In this document: positions 1-9,002 of the stretch, piece by piece
Layout of the letters: each line of letters starts with the position of its first letter
Position numbering within the stretch: position 1 is the stretch's first letter
Assembly: GCA_946902875.1 (NCBI GenBank)
Contig: OX336351.1
Location: forward strand, 186,001-250,000
Reading direction: 5' to 3'
DNA from: Nematopogon swammerdamellus
Taxonomy: Eukaryota; Arthropoda; Insecta; Lepidoptera; Adelidae
DNA length: 64,000 bases
Position numbers and translations under genes: made by a program
Notes under the pieces: model-generated
Seen by the model: only the letters and a program-made list of their open reading frames with translations
What the model was told of the DNA's origin: nothing
The model's database searches: none

Positions 1-555
1 CATTAAAATGGGTATACTAAGCTATCCTTAAAAGATAGACATATGCCATCGTGGACTTTTCTGTAGAACTATAAAAGAGGAACAATTCCATCATGCATTG
101 TTTTGTTATATCTCAAAGGGATTAGGCAGCGTTTTCGATGAAAGCTCCCAGTCGGCTTGATTTTTTCCGACATCTTCAACAGTAATCGTCATATTTCAAC
201 TAATTTACATAAAACATTATATAATTTATACATAAAAACCTTCCTCTTGAATCAATCCGTCCATTGGTGAAAACCGTATGAAAATCCGTTTGGTAGTTTT
301 CGAGTTTATCGCGTTCAGACAGACAGACAGACAGACAGAGGTGGGACGAGACAGACTGGGGGGACTTTGTTTTATAATATGTTAGGATAGGATTATGGAA
401 ACCTCCTTTCAATTTCTGCTGCCCTGGTACTTTGGTGACCTCATGTTTGTTAATGTTTCTTAATCCTGGCCTATGTAGGTATATTTTTTATATGTTATGT
501 TTATTATGTTATGTTTTTTATATTTTATATGGGGGTGGGGGGGGGGGGGGGGGGG
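1..555. repeat. Dispersed repeat region with a CAGA microsatellite and a poly(G) tract
   Basis: No coding sequence is convincing here. Positions 120-410 resemble the 3' ends of dispersed lepidopteran repeats: a phrase about fixing the sign of a third-party test, read as 'aaaatccgtttggtagtttt', followed by a (CAGA)n run at about 315-340 and 'gactttgttttataatatgt'. The segment at about 376-434 (a 'cctcctttcaatttctgctg' phrase) recurs at 6853-6889. A G-rich tract of over 20 bases ends at 556, directly against the TIR element that follows. Family assignment is from memory and uncertain. Confidence 0.4.
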
Positions 556-1568
556 GCGTTTATGGAAACCCTACCAGGATTCAGAACCTCAGTACTTCTG
601 AGCTGCGGGAGGGTTTACTAGCATTAATTCACAGAAAGTTACCTTAAACCATTCCACTATTCAGAGCTGCGGACGATCTGAATTCGGGTATGGTTTCCGG
701 TGTAGTATTCAAGACTTCGTAATTGAAACGCTTCCACTACTCAGATCCCTAGAAAGCATATAAGTACAAAACGCGTTTTGTAAGTTCAGCAATGTTCTAT
801 GCAACAATGAAAATTTTACGTCTTTAACCTGCATTAAACGGATGACGAAATTATTTGAGAGTGCACAAACTTCAGAGCAAGCTTACGAGTTGGTCTTAAA
901 TAAATTTCCTCGACGAGTAACTAGAAAAATAAAGGTACAACCTACTTCTATGAGCAGACGTAAACATAAAGGCGTGGGCAGAAAGTCCAAAAACCGCATC
1001 TCTGCAGGGAAACCTCCTAAAAAGATGCATTCATTATCTAAAAACATCAGCAAGAATGTACCTAACGCTCGATAATTTTGTTATTGATAACTTTTTGATT
1101 CACCTAATGTAAAAGTTTGATGATTACATTGTCGTATTTTTTTAATTACATTATCTTTACTATGCAATTCAAATTATTTTTATTTCCTAATAGCATGATA
1201 TTCATCCTTCCTTTTAATCTTCGCTCGTTTACATAGAAGTCCTTACCGAGCGTATTCTGTTAAACCTATAAGCCAAATTTCAGTCTGAGTAGCGGTAGGA
1301 ATTCATATACATAACGTTAGTATTGCCTCCCGCATTACAGAACTCAAACAGGGTAGGCTGATCTGAGTCACCGAATATATATTACTAGTCTGAGTAGCGG
1401 TAGGAATTTATATCCATAACGCTAGTATTGCGTTTGTAAAACCTCCCGCATTACAGAACTAAAAGTAGGGTAGCATTTAAACCATCAAACTGCGCGTTCA
1501 ATCGCTTAAACCCTCCCGCAGCTCAGAAGTACTGAGGTTCTGAATACTGGAAGGGTTTCCATAATCGC
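556..1568 (+). mobile_element. DNA transposon with about 57-bp terminal inverted repeats, MULE-like, copy 1
   Basis: The left end starts GCGTTTATGGAAACCC and the right end closes with GGGTTTCCATAATCGC, and the inverted similarity continues inward for about 57 bp through the 'ctgagctgcgggagggttt' segment. A second copy lies in opposite orientation at 56433-57310. Here the flanks are GGGGGGGGG on the left and GGTGGGGGG on the right, compatible with an original 9-bp target duplication that later slipped in the poly(G) tract. The only internal ORF is the 77-codon one at 842-1075, so this copy is non-autonomous. A 9-bp duplication with long TIRs suggests a Mutator-like element; this is inference from the ends only. 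Confidence 0.8.
842..1075 (+). CDS. 77-residue basic ORF inside the TIR element
   Basis: An ATG-initiated 77-residue ORF ending in TAA, found almost unchanged in the second copy of the element at 56779-57012. The protein is strongly basic in its second half (RRKHKGVGRKSKNR, then KPPKKMHSLSK). No catalytic domain is visible. The tail resembles, from memory, the short basic C-termini that follow the SWIM zinc finger in MULE transposases (a VQPTS-SRRK pattern followed by G-[KR]-PPKK). That would make it the last piece of a deleted transposase. The two copies differ at about five residues, with roughly as many replacement as silent changes, so there is no clear sign of selection on the protein. 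Confidence 0.4.
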   Translation: MTKLFESAQTSEQAYELVLNKFPRRVTRKIKVQPTSMSRRKHKGVGRKSKNRISAGKPPKKMHSLSKNISKNVPNAR

Positions 1569-1589
1569 GGTGGGGGGTGACAGTTTATA

Positions 1590-1803
1590 TGGGAGTATCG
1601 GTTTTTTTAAAGGTAGGAACTTGAAAATCATAATTATAGCTATTCATCATAAATAAATAATGACGTGTTTCAGGGTTTTTGGATTTTCACATTTTAAGGG
1701 GGGGAAATGGGGGGCGAAATGTTGTAAGGGAGTATCGGTTTTTTTAAAGGTAGGAACTTGACAATTTGAATTGTAGCTATTCATCATAAATAAACAATGA
1801 CAT
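1590..1803 (+). repeat. Direct repeat, two units of about 75 bp spaced 139 bp apart
   Basis: The segment starting 'gggagtatcggttttttt' at about 1590 recurs at about 1729 and stays similar through 'tagctattcatcataaataa'. The second unit runs straight into the Helitron helicase relic. Function unknown; it may be part of the Helitron. Confidence 0.6.
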
Positions 1804-2060
1804 GCTTGAGGGTATTCATACCTCGAATACCTTTAATACCGTCAGAATACCCATTTGAGTTAAAAAGACTGCAATTCCCCCTTAAAGTCTGTTTCGCTAT
1901 GACTATAAATAAAGCTCGGGGGGGGCAAACGCTGCAGATGGCCGGAATGGACTTAAGAGAGGACTGCTTTTCTCACTGACAGTTTTATGTGGCCTGTTCG
2001 AGAGTCAGTTCCGCAAGCAATCTGGTGATATTCGCAGATGAGAGCAGTTTACTATAATAA
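1797..2060 (+). pseudogene. Helitron helicase (Pif1-like) C-terminal relic
   Basis: The reading frame gives PFELKRLQFPLKVCFAMTIN, then KARGGQTLQMAGMDLREDCFSH, a stop (TGA at about 1978), and in the same frame QFYVACSRVSSASNLVIF. This is the end of the Pif1-type helicase domain of Helitron Rep/Hel proteins: the family motif is normally NK-[SA]-QGQTL followed by SHGQ-[FL]-YVA-[CL]-SRV. Two lesions are visible: an in-frame TGA where the family has the SHGQ glycine, and an altered NKARGGQTL where a glutamine and one fewer glycine are expected, at a run of eight G. The rest of the helicase and the Rep domain are missing. The relic is followed at once by the satellite units that also fill 7061-8270. 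Confidence 0.8.
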
Positions 2061-2062
2061 TT

Positions 2063-2222
2063 AAATATTACTTACTTTCTTCGAAAAGGTTTATCCTCTT
2101 ATTGAACGCAGCTCGGCCTTCGGCCTCGCCTATAGTTACTTACTGTCTTGGAAAATGTTTATCCTCTTCCTGAACGCAGGTTGGTCTTCGGCCTCGCCCT
2201 TAATTACTTACTTTCTTAGAGA
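2063..2222 (-). repeat. About two units of the Helitron-linked satellite, inverted relative to 7061-8270
   Basis: Read on the minus strand, this contains the same words as the array at 7061-8270: 'aagtaagtaa', 'gcgaggccgaaggccgagct' and 'gcgttcaggaagagg'. It abuts the helicase relic on the left and the DTWD2-like exon copies on the right. It is therefore probably the 3' part of the same Helitron family. Confidence 0.75.
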
Positions 2223-2231
2223 TGGTATATC

Positions 2232-2610
2232 GAGCGGCTGCGGCCTCGCGGGCGCGTGGTGCTGCTGCAACACCCGGCCGAGCAGCGCCGCTGCCTGCGC
2301 ACGGCGCGCACGCTGCAGCTGTGTGTGTTTACACAGGAGGCCGCGCGCGGTGTGCTGGTGCTGGGCGCTGCCGGCGGAGCGGCTGCGGCCTCGCGGGCGC
2401 GTGGTGCTGCTGCAACACCCGGCCGAGCAGCGCCGCTGCCTGCGCACGGCGCGCATGCTGCAGCTGTGTGTGTTTACACAGGAGGCCGCGCGCGGTGTGC
2501 TGGTGCTGGGCGCTGCCGGCGGAGCGGCTGCGGCCTCGCGGGCGCGTGGTGCTGCTGCAACACCCGGCCGAGCAGCGCCGCTGCCTGCGCACGGCGCGCA
2601 TGCTGCAGCT
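2232..2610 (+). repeat. 145-bp tandem repeat containing the start of the DTWD2-like exon, 2.6 copies
   Basis: The word 'gagcggctgcggcctcgcgg' begins at 2232, 2377 and 2522, exactly 145 bp apart. Each full unit holds 89 bp of coding-like exon (up to CTGCAGCT) fused to 56 bp with a pyrimidine-poor splice acceptor (tttacacag) and the first codons of the exon. Only the third copy continues into the rest of the exon. Because 145 is not a multiple of three, the earlier copies cannot be read through in frame, but each complete copy carries its own potential 3' splice site. Confidence 0.9.
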
Positions 2611-3277
2611 GGCGCTGGCGCCGGGCCGCTGCCTGCTGTACCGCGGCAAGAGGTTCCCGCTGGCGGCGCACGAGCGCGACCGCGTGCAGCCGCCGCTCCG
2701 CGACATCCTCGCGCGCCCCGACACCGTGCTGCTCTACCCCACGGACGACGCGGTCGACATCAAGGTACGTCGCGCTAGGTATAGGGTCTAGTATAGGTAC
2801 GTAGTGTAGTGAGTGAGTGAGTGAGTAGTCGCGCTCGTGTTGCAGGAGCTCGCTGCCGAGCGGGAGAGAGAGCGCGAGGAGTCGGACGCAGACGGCGGCG
2901 GCGGGTACGACCTGGTGATCCTGGACGGCACGTGGCCGCAGGCGAAGGCGATGTTCGCGTCGAGCGCGGCGCTGCGCGAGGTGCGAGCCGCCAAGCTGCT
3001 GCCGGAGCGCAGCAGCAGCTACGTGATCCGCACGCAGCCGGCGCGCGGCTGCCTCAGCACGCTCGAGTCCGCGGCCGAGGCGCTGGCGGCGCTCGAGCGC
3101 GCGCCGCACTACCGCGCCGCCCTGCTCGCGCCGCTGCACGCGCTCTGCCGCTACCAGCTGCAGTGCGGCGCCGTCTCGCACCACTCGCGCGACCAGCTGC
3201 TGTCGCGCCCCGACCGCCCTCTCGTCGGCAAGAGGCTCGCGCGGCTGCTGCGCCCCGCTCCGCACCGACCGCTATAA
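2482..3277 (+). CDS. DTWD2: DTW-domain protein, tRNA-uridine aminocarboxypropyltransferase (DTWD2-like), last two exons
   Basis: Two exons are visible: about 2482-2764 and 2846-3277, separated by an 81-bp GT-AG intron (donor AAG|gtacgt, acceptor ttgcag|GAG, phase 0). The first gives [12 protein letters not shown], then [17 protein letters not shown] and RGKRFPL. The second gives [12 protein letters not shown], then [20 protein letters not shown] and ends in TAA. The C-x-C after RP, the QHPAE block and the D-G-T-W box are hallmarks of the DTW family, which transfers the 3-amino-3-carboxypropyl group of S-adenosylmethionine to uridine in tRNA D-loops (acp3U). Upstream exons with the N-terminal cysteines are absent; a Helitron relic lies where they should be. 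Codons are extremely GC-rich at position three, unlike the AT-rich surroundings. It could be a 3' gene remnant or a Helitron-captured fragment. The DTWD2 versus DTWD1 choice is moderate confidence. Confidence 0.78.
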
Positions 3278-3938
3278 CCTTCTATCTAAGCGTCCTCGCA
3301 GACACTCACAGACATTGTATGTAATGTACCTAACCGCTTCCGACTTCCGCACCGCAAAGTGTCATTACTTTAACATAACTCTGTTGTATAATATATACTA
3401 TATATTATGTATTGTTGTCTTAACTTAACTTAATTGTATTAGTCGTCTGTTTCCAGAATGCACCCGATGACGGTTATGACGTCACGGCTAGCGGTACCGT
3501 AGACAAAAAAGTCGGATAGACGAATGCTCCCGCCACTAGGCGTTAAACTGAACTGTCGTTACTTCGTATTTCAAGCATAGAAGTAATATGTACTACCATG
3601 TAATAATAATTCTACGTAATTAAGTGACATGACTAGTGAAGCTAGCGCACACGTCATAGTCATATTACTATTCCTTTTTTTATTCATATTGGCATTTAAA
3701 CACAACAAAATGTTAGTAATTAAAACAAATAACACAAAAAAACACAATTCGTACACGCGCGAGGGGCAGGTAGCTCAATTACACATACAATACGAACGTG
3801 GCTACGCGGTATTATATTCTTTGGCTACGCGACAGCGATACTAACGCTACTGAGCTGGGCGTCAGCGGGTGTAGGGCGAGGCGCGATGTGCGGAAGCGCG
3901 GGCCGAGGTAGAGGCAAACCAGAAGAAGACAAGTAATA
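3278..3938. other. 3' flank of the DTWD2-like gene and spacer, nothing firm
   Basis: AT-rich sequence with several TATAAT-like words at about 3388-3410 but no AATAAA. The short ORF at 3629-3844 has no recognisable domain. The words around 3445-3465 ('agtcgtctgtttccagaatg') recur inverted near 55170-55195, so part of this is dispersed repeat. Confidence 0.4.
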
Positions 3939-3940
3939 TA

Positions 3941-6021
3941 CAGTGAAAACTCTCTATTCCGAAATTCTCTATTACGAAAAACTCTCTATAAAGTAATCAT
4001 TAGTCTGGCTTGTTTGGTTTGACATAAGATCCCATGTATTTATTCACTCTCTGTAAGGTCATACCCAATTCTCTATAGCGTAATAATATTACAATGGTTA
4101 AACTGAGACTCAGTGTGAATCATCACATCACATGCCTTGTTGGGGGCGTGAAACCATTCAATAGAATAGGGATTACCTAGAAGGAGGATTGCTATGTAGC
4201 CCCTTTGTTTATTGGCATTGTCTTATTTATTATGGGGCATTCAGTGGGTTGGGGATTTCCTGGAAAGGTCAGTATGCTTCCCCTGTTGTTTTTTACAATT
4301 TAGCGAGTCAGTTGCAAACTGACCTTCGTTCTGTTCATAGTGTCTTTCGGTAAACATGGCTAGCCGCAAAAGGAAAATTTTGTCTCTAAATGAAAAAGTG
4401 GCGTTGATTCGTGCGATAGATCGGGGTGAAAAGAAAAGTGATGCCGGGCGACGATTCGGACTGACTCCTTCCACTGTTTCCACCATTTGGAAGTGCAAGG
4501 AAAAGTTGCTACAGGCTGAAGCTGAGGGCAGCTGTAACAAGAAGTTAAGGAGGCCAAAATTTGAAGACCTGGACCGAGCTGTGCTGCAGTGGTTCCAGCA
4601 GCAACGCATTAAACATGTGCCCCTTAATGGGCCTATTGTGAAGTCAAAGGCCGAGAATTTCGCAGAACAACTGGGAATCACAGACTTCAAGGCTTCAGAA
4701 GGCTGGCTGGGAAAATTCAAACAGCGTCACAGTATAAACTGCGGCCAGATGAGCGGAGAGGCCCGCGACGTCGACAGGAATGTCACTAACGACTGGCTTG
4801 AGAAGGTGTGGCCAAAGTTGAAGGAGAGGTACTCTCCTGACGACATTTTTAATGCTGACGAAACGGGTATTTTTTACAAAATGACTCCAGACAAGACGTT
4901 AAAGTTTAAAAGTGAGAAGTGCATTGGTGGCAAACTTTCAAAAGAAAGGATTACGGCACTTGTAGCTGCCAATATGAGTGGTACGGAAAAAAGAAAAGTG
5001 TTGGTTATCGGAAAGTCAAAAAACCCACGCTGTTTTAAGAGCGTCAAAAGGTTGCCGGTTACCTACAAGGCGAACAAATCGGCATGGATGACGTCTCAGC
5101 TATTCGAGGAGGAAGTGCGAAGATGGGATGCAGAGCTGAAGAGTCGAAAAATCCTCCTGCTTGTCGACAACTGCCCTGCTCATCCTGCCATTCCCAATCT
5201 TCGTAACATCGAACTAGCCTTCTTTCCAGCGAACACTACAAGTGTTCTGCAGCCGATGGACCAGAGTGTCATCAAAAGTTTAAAGGGACACTACAGGAAA
5301 AAAATGCTGATGGAGATTATTGAATCGGATGGAAAACTCTCCATCAACATGTTGGATGCCGTGGTGTTACTGAGCAAGGCGTGGAAAGATGTGACAGCAG
5401 CAACAATACAACATTCTTTTCGCCACGCAGGTCTGCAAATTACTAGTTCTACAGATCAGGAATCACAACCGGACGAGGACGATCTACCACTAACGGAATG
5501 GCTGAAATTGTTCAACACGACGATCACATTCCCCCCTGAGGAGCTACAAACCTTCGTGACAATAGACGAGGATCTTGCAACAACAGCAGAGCTCACTGAT
5601 GAGGAGATCATTAAATCAGCGACGAAGGGACAGGAAGATCAACAGGACGAAGATGAGGAGCAGTCAGAAGAGCTCGAAACACCCAGCATCCAGCAAGCTT
5701 TGAGCGCAGCCAAGTTACTTGGCAAATTTTTCATGTTCCATGGTGACGATACGAAGACGGTGGAAGAAATATCCAAAATACAGGACAAAGTGCAATCAGC
5801 ATATTGGAAGAGCAAACGCGTTCAAACTAAAATGACGGACTTTTTTAAATAATTAATTGTGGTTATAAAAAGTTAAATGCAACTGTGTTATGTGAAAAAT
5901 ATGGTATGTATAATAAAACATATATTTACATTATTTTGTTCTTCACCCTTTATAACAAAAACTCTGTATAACGAAAGGAATTGCCCGGTCCCTTGAGGTT
6001 TGTTATAGAGAGTTTTGACTG
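3941..6021 (+). mobile_element. Tigger/pogo-type DNA transposon, apparently complete
   Basis: The left end reads CAGTGAAAACTCTCTAT and the right end, reverse complemented, CAGTCAAAACTCTCTAT. TA dinucleotides flank both sides (3939-3940 and 6022-6023), the target duplication of the Tc1/mariner/pogo superfamily. Subterminal repeats of the 'ctctataaag' and 'ctgtataacg' kind lie inside each end. The 2081-bp element contains one uninterrupted transposase gene at 4356-5852. Intact ends plus an intact ORF suggest recent arrival. Confidence 0.93.
4356..5852 (+). CDS. Tigger-like transposase, 498 residues
   Basis: Catalyses cut-and-paste movement of the surrounding element. The N-terminus is a CENP-B/Psq helix-turn-helix (residues about 5-50: LNEKVALIRAIDRGEKKSDA, then LTPSTVSTIW), followed by a second CENP-B type DNA-binding domain (about 65-135). 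The DDE_1 catalytic core follows, with aspartates at D168 (FNADETG), D271 (LLLVDNCPAH) and D302 (QPMDQSVIKSL), a D-D-30-D spacing. An acidic tail (about 405-445) precedes the C-terminal QTKMTDFFK, where residues 490-497 fit the PCNA-interacting PIP-box pattern Q-x-x-M-x-x-F-F. Pogo transposase of Drosophila is known to bind PCNA through such a motif. The start ATG sits in a good context (aaacATGg). No frameshift or stop is present, so the enzyme may be functional. Confidence 0.95.
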   Translation: MASRKRKILSLNEKVALIRAIDRGEKKSDAGRRFGLTPSTVSTIWKCKEKLLQAEAEGSCNKKLRRPKFEDLDRAVLQWFQQQRIKHVPLNGPIVKSKAENFAEQLGITDFKASEGWLGKFKQRHSINCGQMSGEARDVDRNVTNDWLEKVWPKLKERYSPDDIFNADETGIFYKMTPDKTLKFKSEKCIGGKLSKERITALVAANMSGTEKRKVLVIGKSKNPRCFKSVKRLPVTYKANKSAWMTSQLFEEEVRRWDAELKSRKILLLVDNCPAHPAIPNLRNIELAFFPANTTSVLQPMDQSVIKSLKGHYRKKMLMEIIESDGKLSINMLDAVVLLSKAWKDVTAATIQHSFRHAGLQITSSTDQESQPDEDDLPLTEWLKLFNTTITFPPEELQTFVTIDEDLATTAELTDEEIIKSATKGQEDQQDEDEEQSEELETPSIQQALSAAKLLGKFFMFHGDDTKTVEEISKIQDKVQSAYWKSKRVQTKMTDFFK

Positions 6022-6023
6022 TA

Positions 6024-7060
6024 GTAGGTATTGTATGCACATTGTCTTGCATCTCATAAGTGATCACATGATGTGAGGCAGTGACTGTCATTGTGGAGCT
6101 ATGACGTATTTGTCTTCAAATAGGTGATAGATACTCGGTCGGATAGATATCAAGTACGACTCACACTCGTAGCTAGGTATACCCGCACCCGGCGCGTCCA
6201 CCATGTCTACAACACGTCGAGTGAGGATCGGGGAAGGATGGAAGGAGTGCTTGAAACTTTATTCTCGTGCAGAGTGAATGATAGTACCATGTCGTCATGA
6301 GTTCAGGGAAAAAGCGTTTTTTTAATGAAAAAATTCAGCAAGGCAAAACAATCTTGAACGTAAAATTCTTTGGTTAAACGGAAGAGACGACGTATATTGT
6401 GCTTGAAAACTACCTACAAAATGTTATGTACTGTGCAATTTTTTTATTTCATAAAACATGTTATGTTCATATTATCTATCACATAATAATAATATCACGA
6501 TTGAAAAAACAAAAACTTAAGTTTGACGTTTGATTTGAAAATTTGAAAACGGATAAGCCTGATTAATAAATAAGTGTTTCGTTTCTATCACTCGTACCCA
6601 TTGACTTAAAAAAAGGTTATTTCTATGCTCGTACCAAATGCCATTCATTTTAATTTATAAGTACCTAACAAGTTTAATGCAAAAATCTACTATAACATCG
6701 TTAACAAAGTCCATATTTAAAAAAAAATTGGTAAAGTCGGTTTACGGACGATAGTTTTACGTGATAACGTCATAAAGTGGTTTTCATGAATATTCTAAAT
6801 TTGAAATCTTTTACCGACCGGCCAGATGCGCTTAATATATTATGGTACGAGTAACCTCCTTTCAATTTGTGCTGCCCTGGTACTTTGATAAATGTGTACA
6901 AGCCGATGCTTTGGCCGATTGTGCCTCTCTATCGCTTGTTACGCGCTCTCGCTTGCACACACAGGCTCAGATGGAACGTGACACTTTTTCGTGCGTGCAG
7001 CCGGTGTTCATCAATTTATAAGACGTGACGTTATCACGTCAAAAACGCATTTATTTAGTA
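6024..7060. other. AT-rich spacer with dispersed repeat fragments
   Basis: No gene seen. The part at about 6770-6890 ('aaagtggttttcatgaatat', 'gaccggccagatgcgctta') recurs inverted at about 47670-47745, and the 'cctcctttcaatttgtgctg' phrase recurs at 390-420, so much of it is interspersed repeat. Confidence 0.45.
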
Positions 7061-8270
7061 CTAGCTTTTGCCGGCGGCTTCGCTCGCGTGAAATTCGTAT
7101 TTCGAAGGAAGAAAGTAAGTAACTAAGGGCGAGCTGAGTTCAGGTAAACGATAAACCGTCTCGAAGAAAGTGAGTAACTTTTTGAGGCCGAAGGCGGAGT
7201 TGCGTTCAGGAAGACGATAAACCTTTTCGAAGACAGTAAGTAACAGAGGGCGAGGCCGAAGGCCGAGCTGTGTTCAGGAAGAGGATAACCTTTTCGAAGA
7301 AATTAAGTAACAGAGGGCGTGGCCGAAGGCCGAGCTGCGTTCAGGAAGACGATAAACCTTATCGAAGACAGTAAGTAACTATGGGCGAGGCCGAAGGCCG
7401 AGCTGCGTTCAGGATGAAGGTAACCTTTTCGAAGAAAGTAAGTAACAGAGGGCGTGGCCGAAAGCCGAGCTGCGTTCAGGAAGACGATAAACCTTATCGA
7501 AGACAGTAAGTAACTATGGGCGAGGCCGAAGGCCGAGCTGCGTTCAGGATGAGGGTAACCTTTTCGAAGAAAGTAAGTAACAGAGGGCGTGGCCGAAGGC
7601 CGAGCTGCGTTCAGGAAGACGATAAACCTTATCGAAGACAGTAAGTAACTATGGGCGAGGCCGAAGGCCGAGCTGCGTTCAGGATAAAGGTAAACTTTTC
7701 GAAGAAAGTAAGTAACAGAGGGCGTGGCCGAAAGCCGAGCTGCGTTCAGGAAGACGATAAACCTTATCGAAGACAGTAAGTAACTATGGGCGAGGCCGAA
7801 GGCCGAGCCGCGTTCAGGAAGAGGATAACCTTTTCGAAGAAAGTAAGTAACAGAGGGCGTGGCCGAAGGCCAAGCTGCGTTCAGGAAGACGATAAACCTT
7901 ATCTAAGACAGTAAGTAACTATGGGCGAGGCCGAAGGCCGAGCTGCGTTCAGGATGAGGGTAAACTTTTCGAAGAAAGTAAGTAACAGAGAGCGAGGCCG
8001 AAGACCGAGCTGCGTTCAGGAAAACGATAAACCTTCTCGAAGACAGTAAGTGACTATGGGCGAGGCCGAAGGCCGAGCTGCGTTCAGGAAGAGGATAAAC
8101 TTTTCGAAGAAAGTAAGTAACAGAGGGCTAGGCCGAAGGCCGAGCCGCGTTCAGGGAGAGGATAACCTTTTCGAAGAAAGTAAGTAACACCGAAGGTCGA
8201 GCTGCGTTCAGGAAGACGATAAACCTTATCGAAGACAGTAAGTAACTATGGGCGAGGGCGAAGGCCGAGC
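7061..8270 (-). mobile_element. Helitron-like element end carrying a 135-bp dimeric satellite
   Basis: The left edge read on the minus strand ends GCGAGCGAAGCCGCCGGCAA followed by AAGCTAG and a T. That is a hairpin a few bases from a CTAG terminus next to T, as in Helitron 3' ends. Rightwards lies a tandem array of about 67-68-bp monomers sharing 'gtaagtaac', 'ggccgaaggccgagct' and 'gcgttcagga'. Two monomer types alternate ('acagtaagtaactatgggcg' and 'gaaagtaagtaacagagggc'), so the true period is the dimer: 'atgggcgagg' begins at 7381, 7516, 7651, 7786, 7921 and 8056, always 135 bp apart. The same monomers follow a Helitron helicase relic at 2063-2222. Confidence 0.7.
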
Positions 8271-8467
8271 TTAGGTTAGGTCAGGTTAGGTCAGGTGAGG
8301 TCAGGTGAGGTCAGGTTAGGTCAGGTTAGGTCAGGTTAGGTCAGGTTAGGTCAGGTTAGGTCAGGTGAGGTCAGGTGAGGTCAGGTGAGGTCAGGTTAGG
8401 TCAGGTTAGGTCAGGTTAGGTCAGGTTAGGTCAGGTCAGGTCAGGTCAGGTCAGGTTAGGTTAGGTA
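8271..8467 (+). repeat. Telomere-variant array of alternating TCAGG and TTAGG/TGAGG
   Basis: Strictly ten-base periodic sequence in which TCAGG alternates with TTAGG or TGAGG, changing to TCAGG-TCAGG near the right end and closing with two TTAGG units. It starts directly on the Helitron satellite. The G-rich strand runs rightwards like the pure TTAGG blocks further right, as expected for degenerate proximal telomeric repeats. Confidence 0.9.
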
Positions 8468-8932
8468 CTAGTTTTCTAACCCTGGTCACGGCACCACTGT
8501 GACTTTTTTTTAAATTTTTTTGTTAAGCATTAGATTAGTTAGGTTTATTTGAAAGTCGGTTAAAGTGACTAGTTTTTTTAAAAAAATACTTTAAAAAGTA
8601 AAAAAAATAAAAAAAGTCACTTTTGGGGTTGGATAGAGGACCGCTGGGGACCAAAGAAAAAAAAAATTTATCTCATCAAAAAACACTTCAAACGTGTTTT
8701 TCTCGGAAAAAACAACCTATAAAACATGTTTTTTTTTACCTTTAGACTTAGAAAAAAAATCTAATTGACCTGTTTTTTTGTTTCTCAAAATTCCGACTTT
8801 TGTCTCGTCACTTTTCATACAAAGTCGCCTTTTCAAAACCGTCCCCAGGGAGCAACTTGCTTCCTAGATACCCTAATCTTTTGATAAGCCTAATCGATAA
8901 AGAATCTTTCGGGCTATCTTTTTTAGGTTAGG
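8468..8932. other. Unassigned AT-rich spacer between two telomeric-type arrays
   Basis: About 465 bp of unknown sequence rich in A and T runs, for example 'cactgtgacttttttttaaa' and 'ggataagcctaatcg'-like words. There is no ORF of note and no poly(A) junction at either edge. It is bracketed by TTAGG-type repeats on both sides, so it is either an insertion or a fragment of a telomere-associated element. Confidence 0.5.
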
Positions 8933-9002
8933 TTAGGTTAGGTTAGGTTAGGTTAGGTTAGGTTAGGTTAGGTTAGGTTAGGTTAGGTTAGGTTAGGCTA
9001 GG
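8933..9002 (+). repeat. (TTAGG)n telomeric repeat, about 14 units
   Basis: Pure TTAGG except for one CTAGG at the right edge, immediately followed by the poly(T) of TRAS element A (its poly(A) on the minus strand). Confidence 0.97.

Noticed and set aside
3629..3844. 71-residue ORF with a hydrophobic start downstream of the DTWD2-like gene
   Set aside because: No domain, antisense frame equally open, AT-rich context; no support as a gene.
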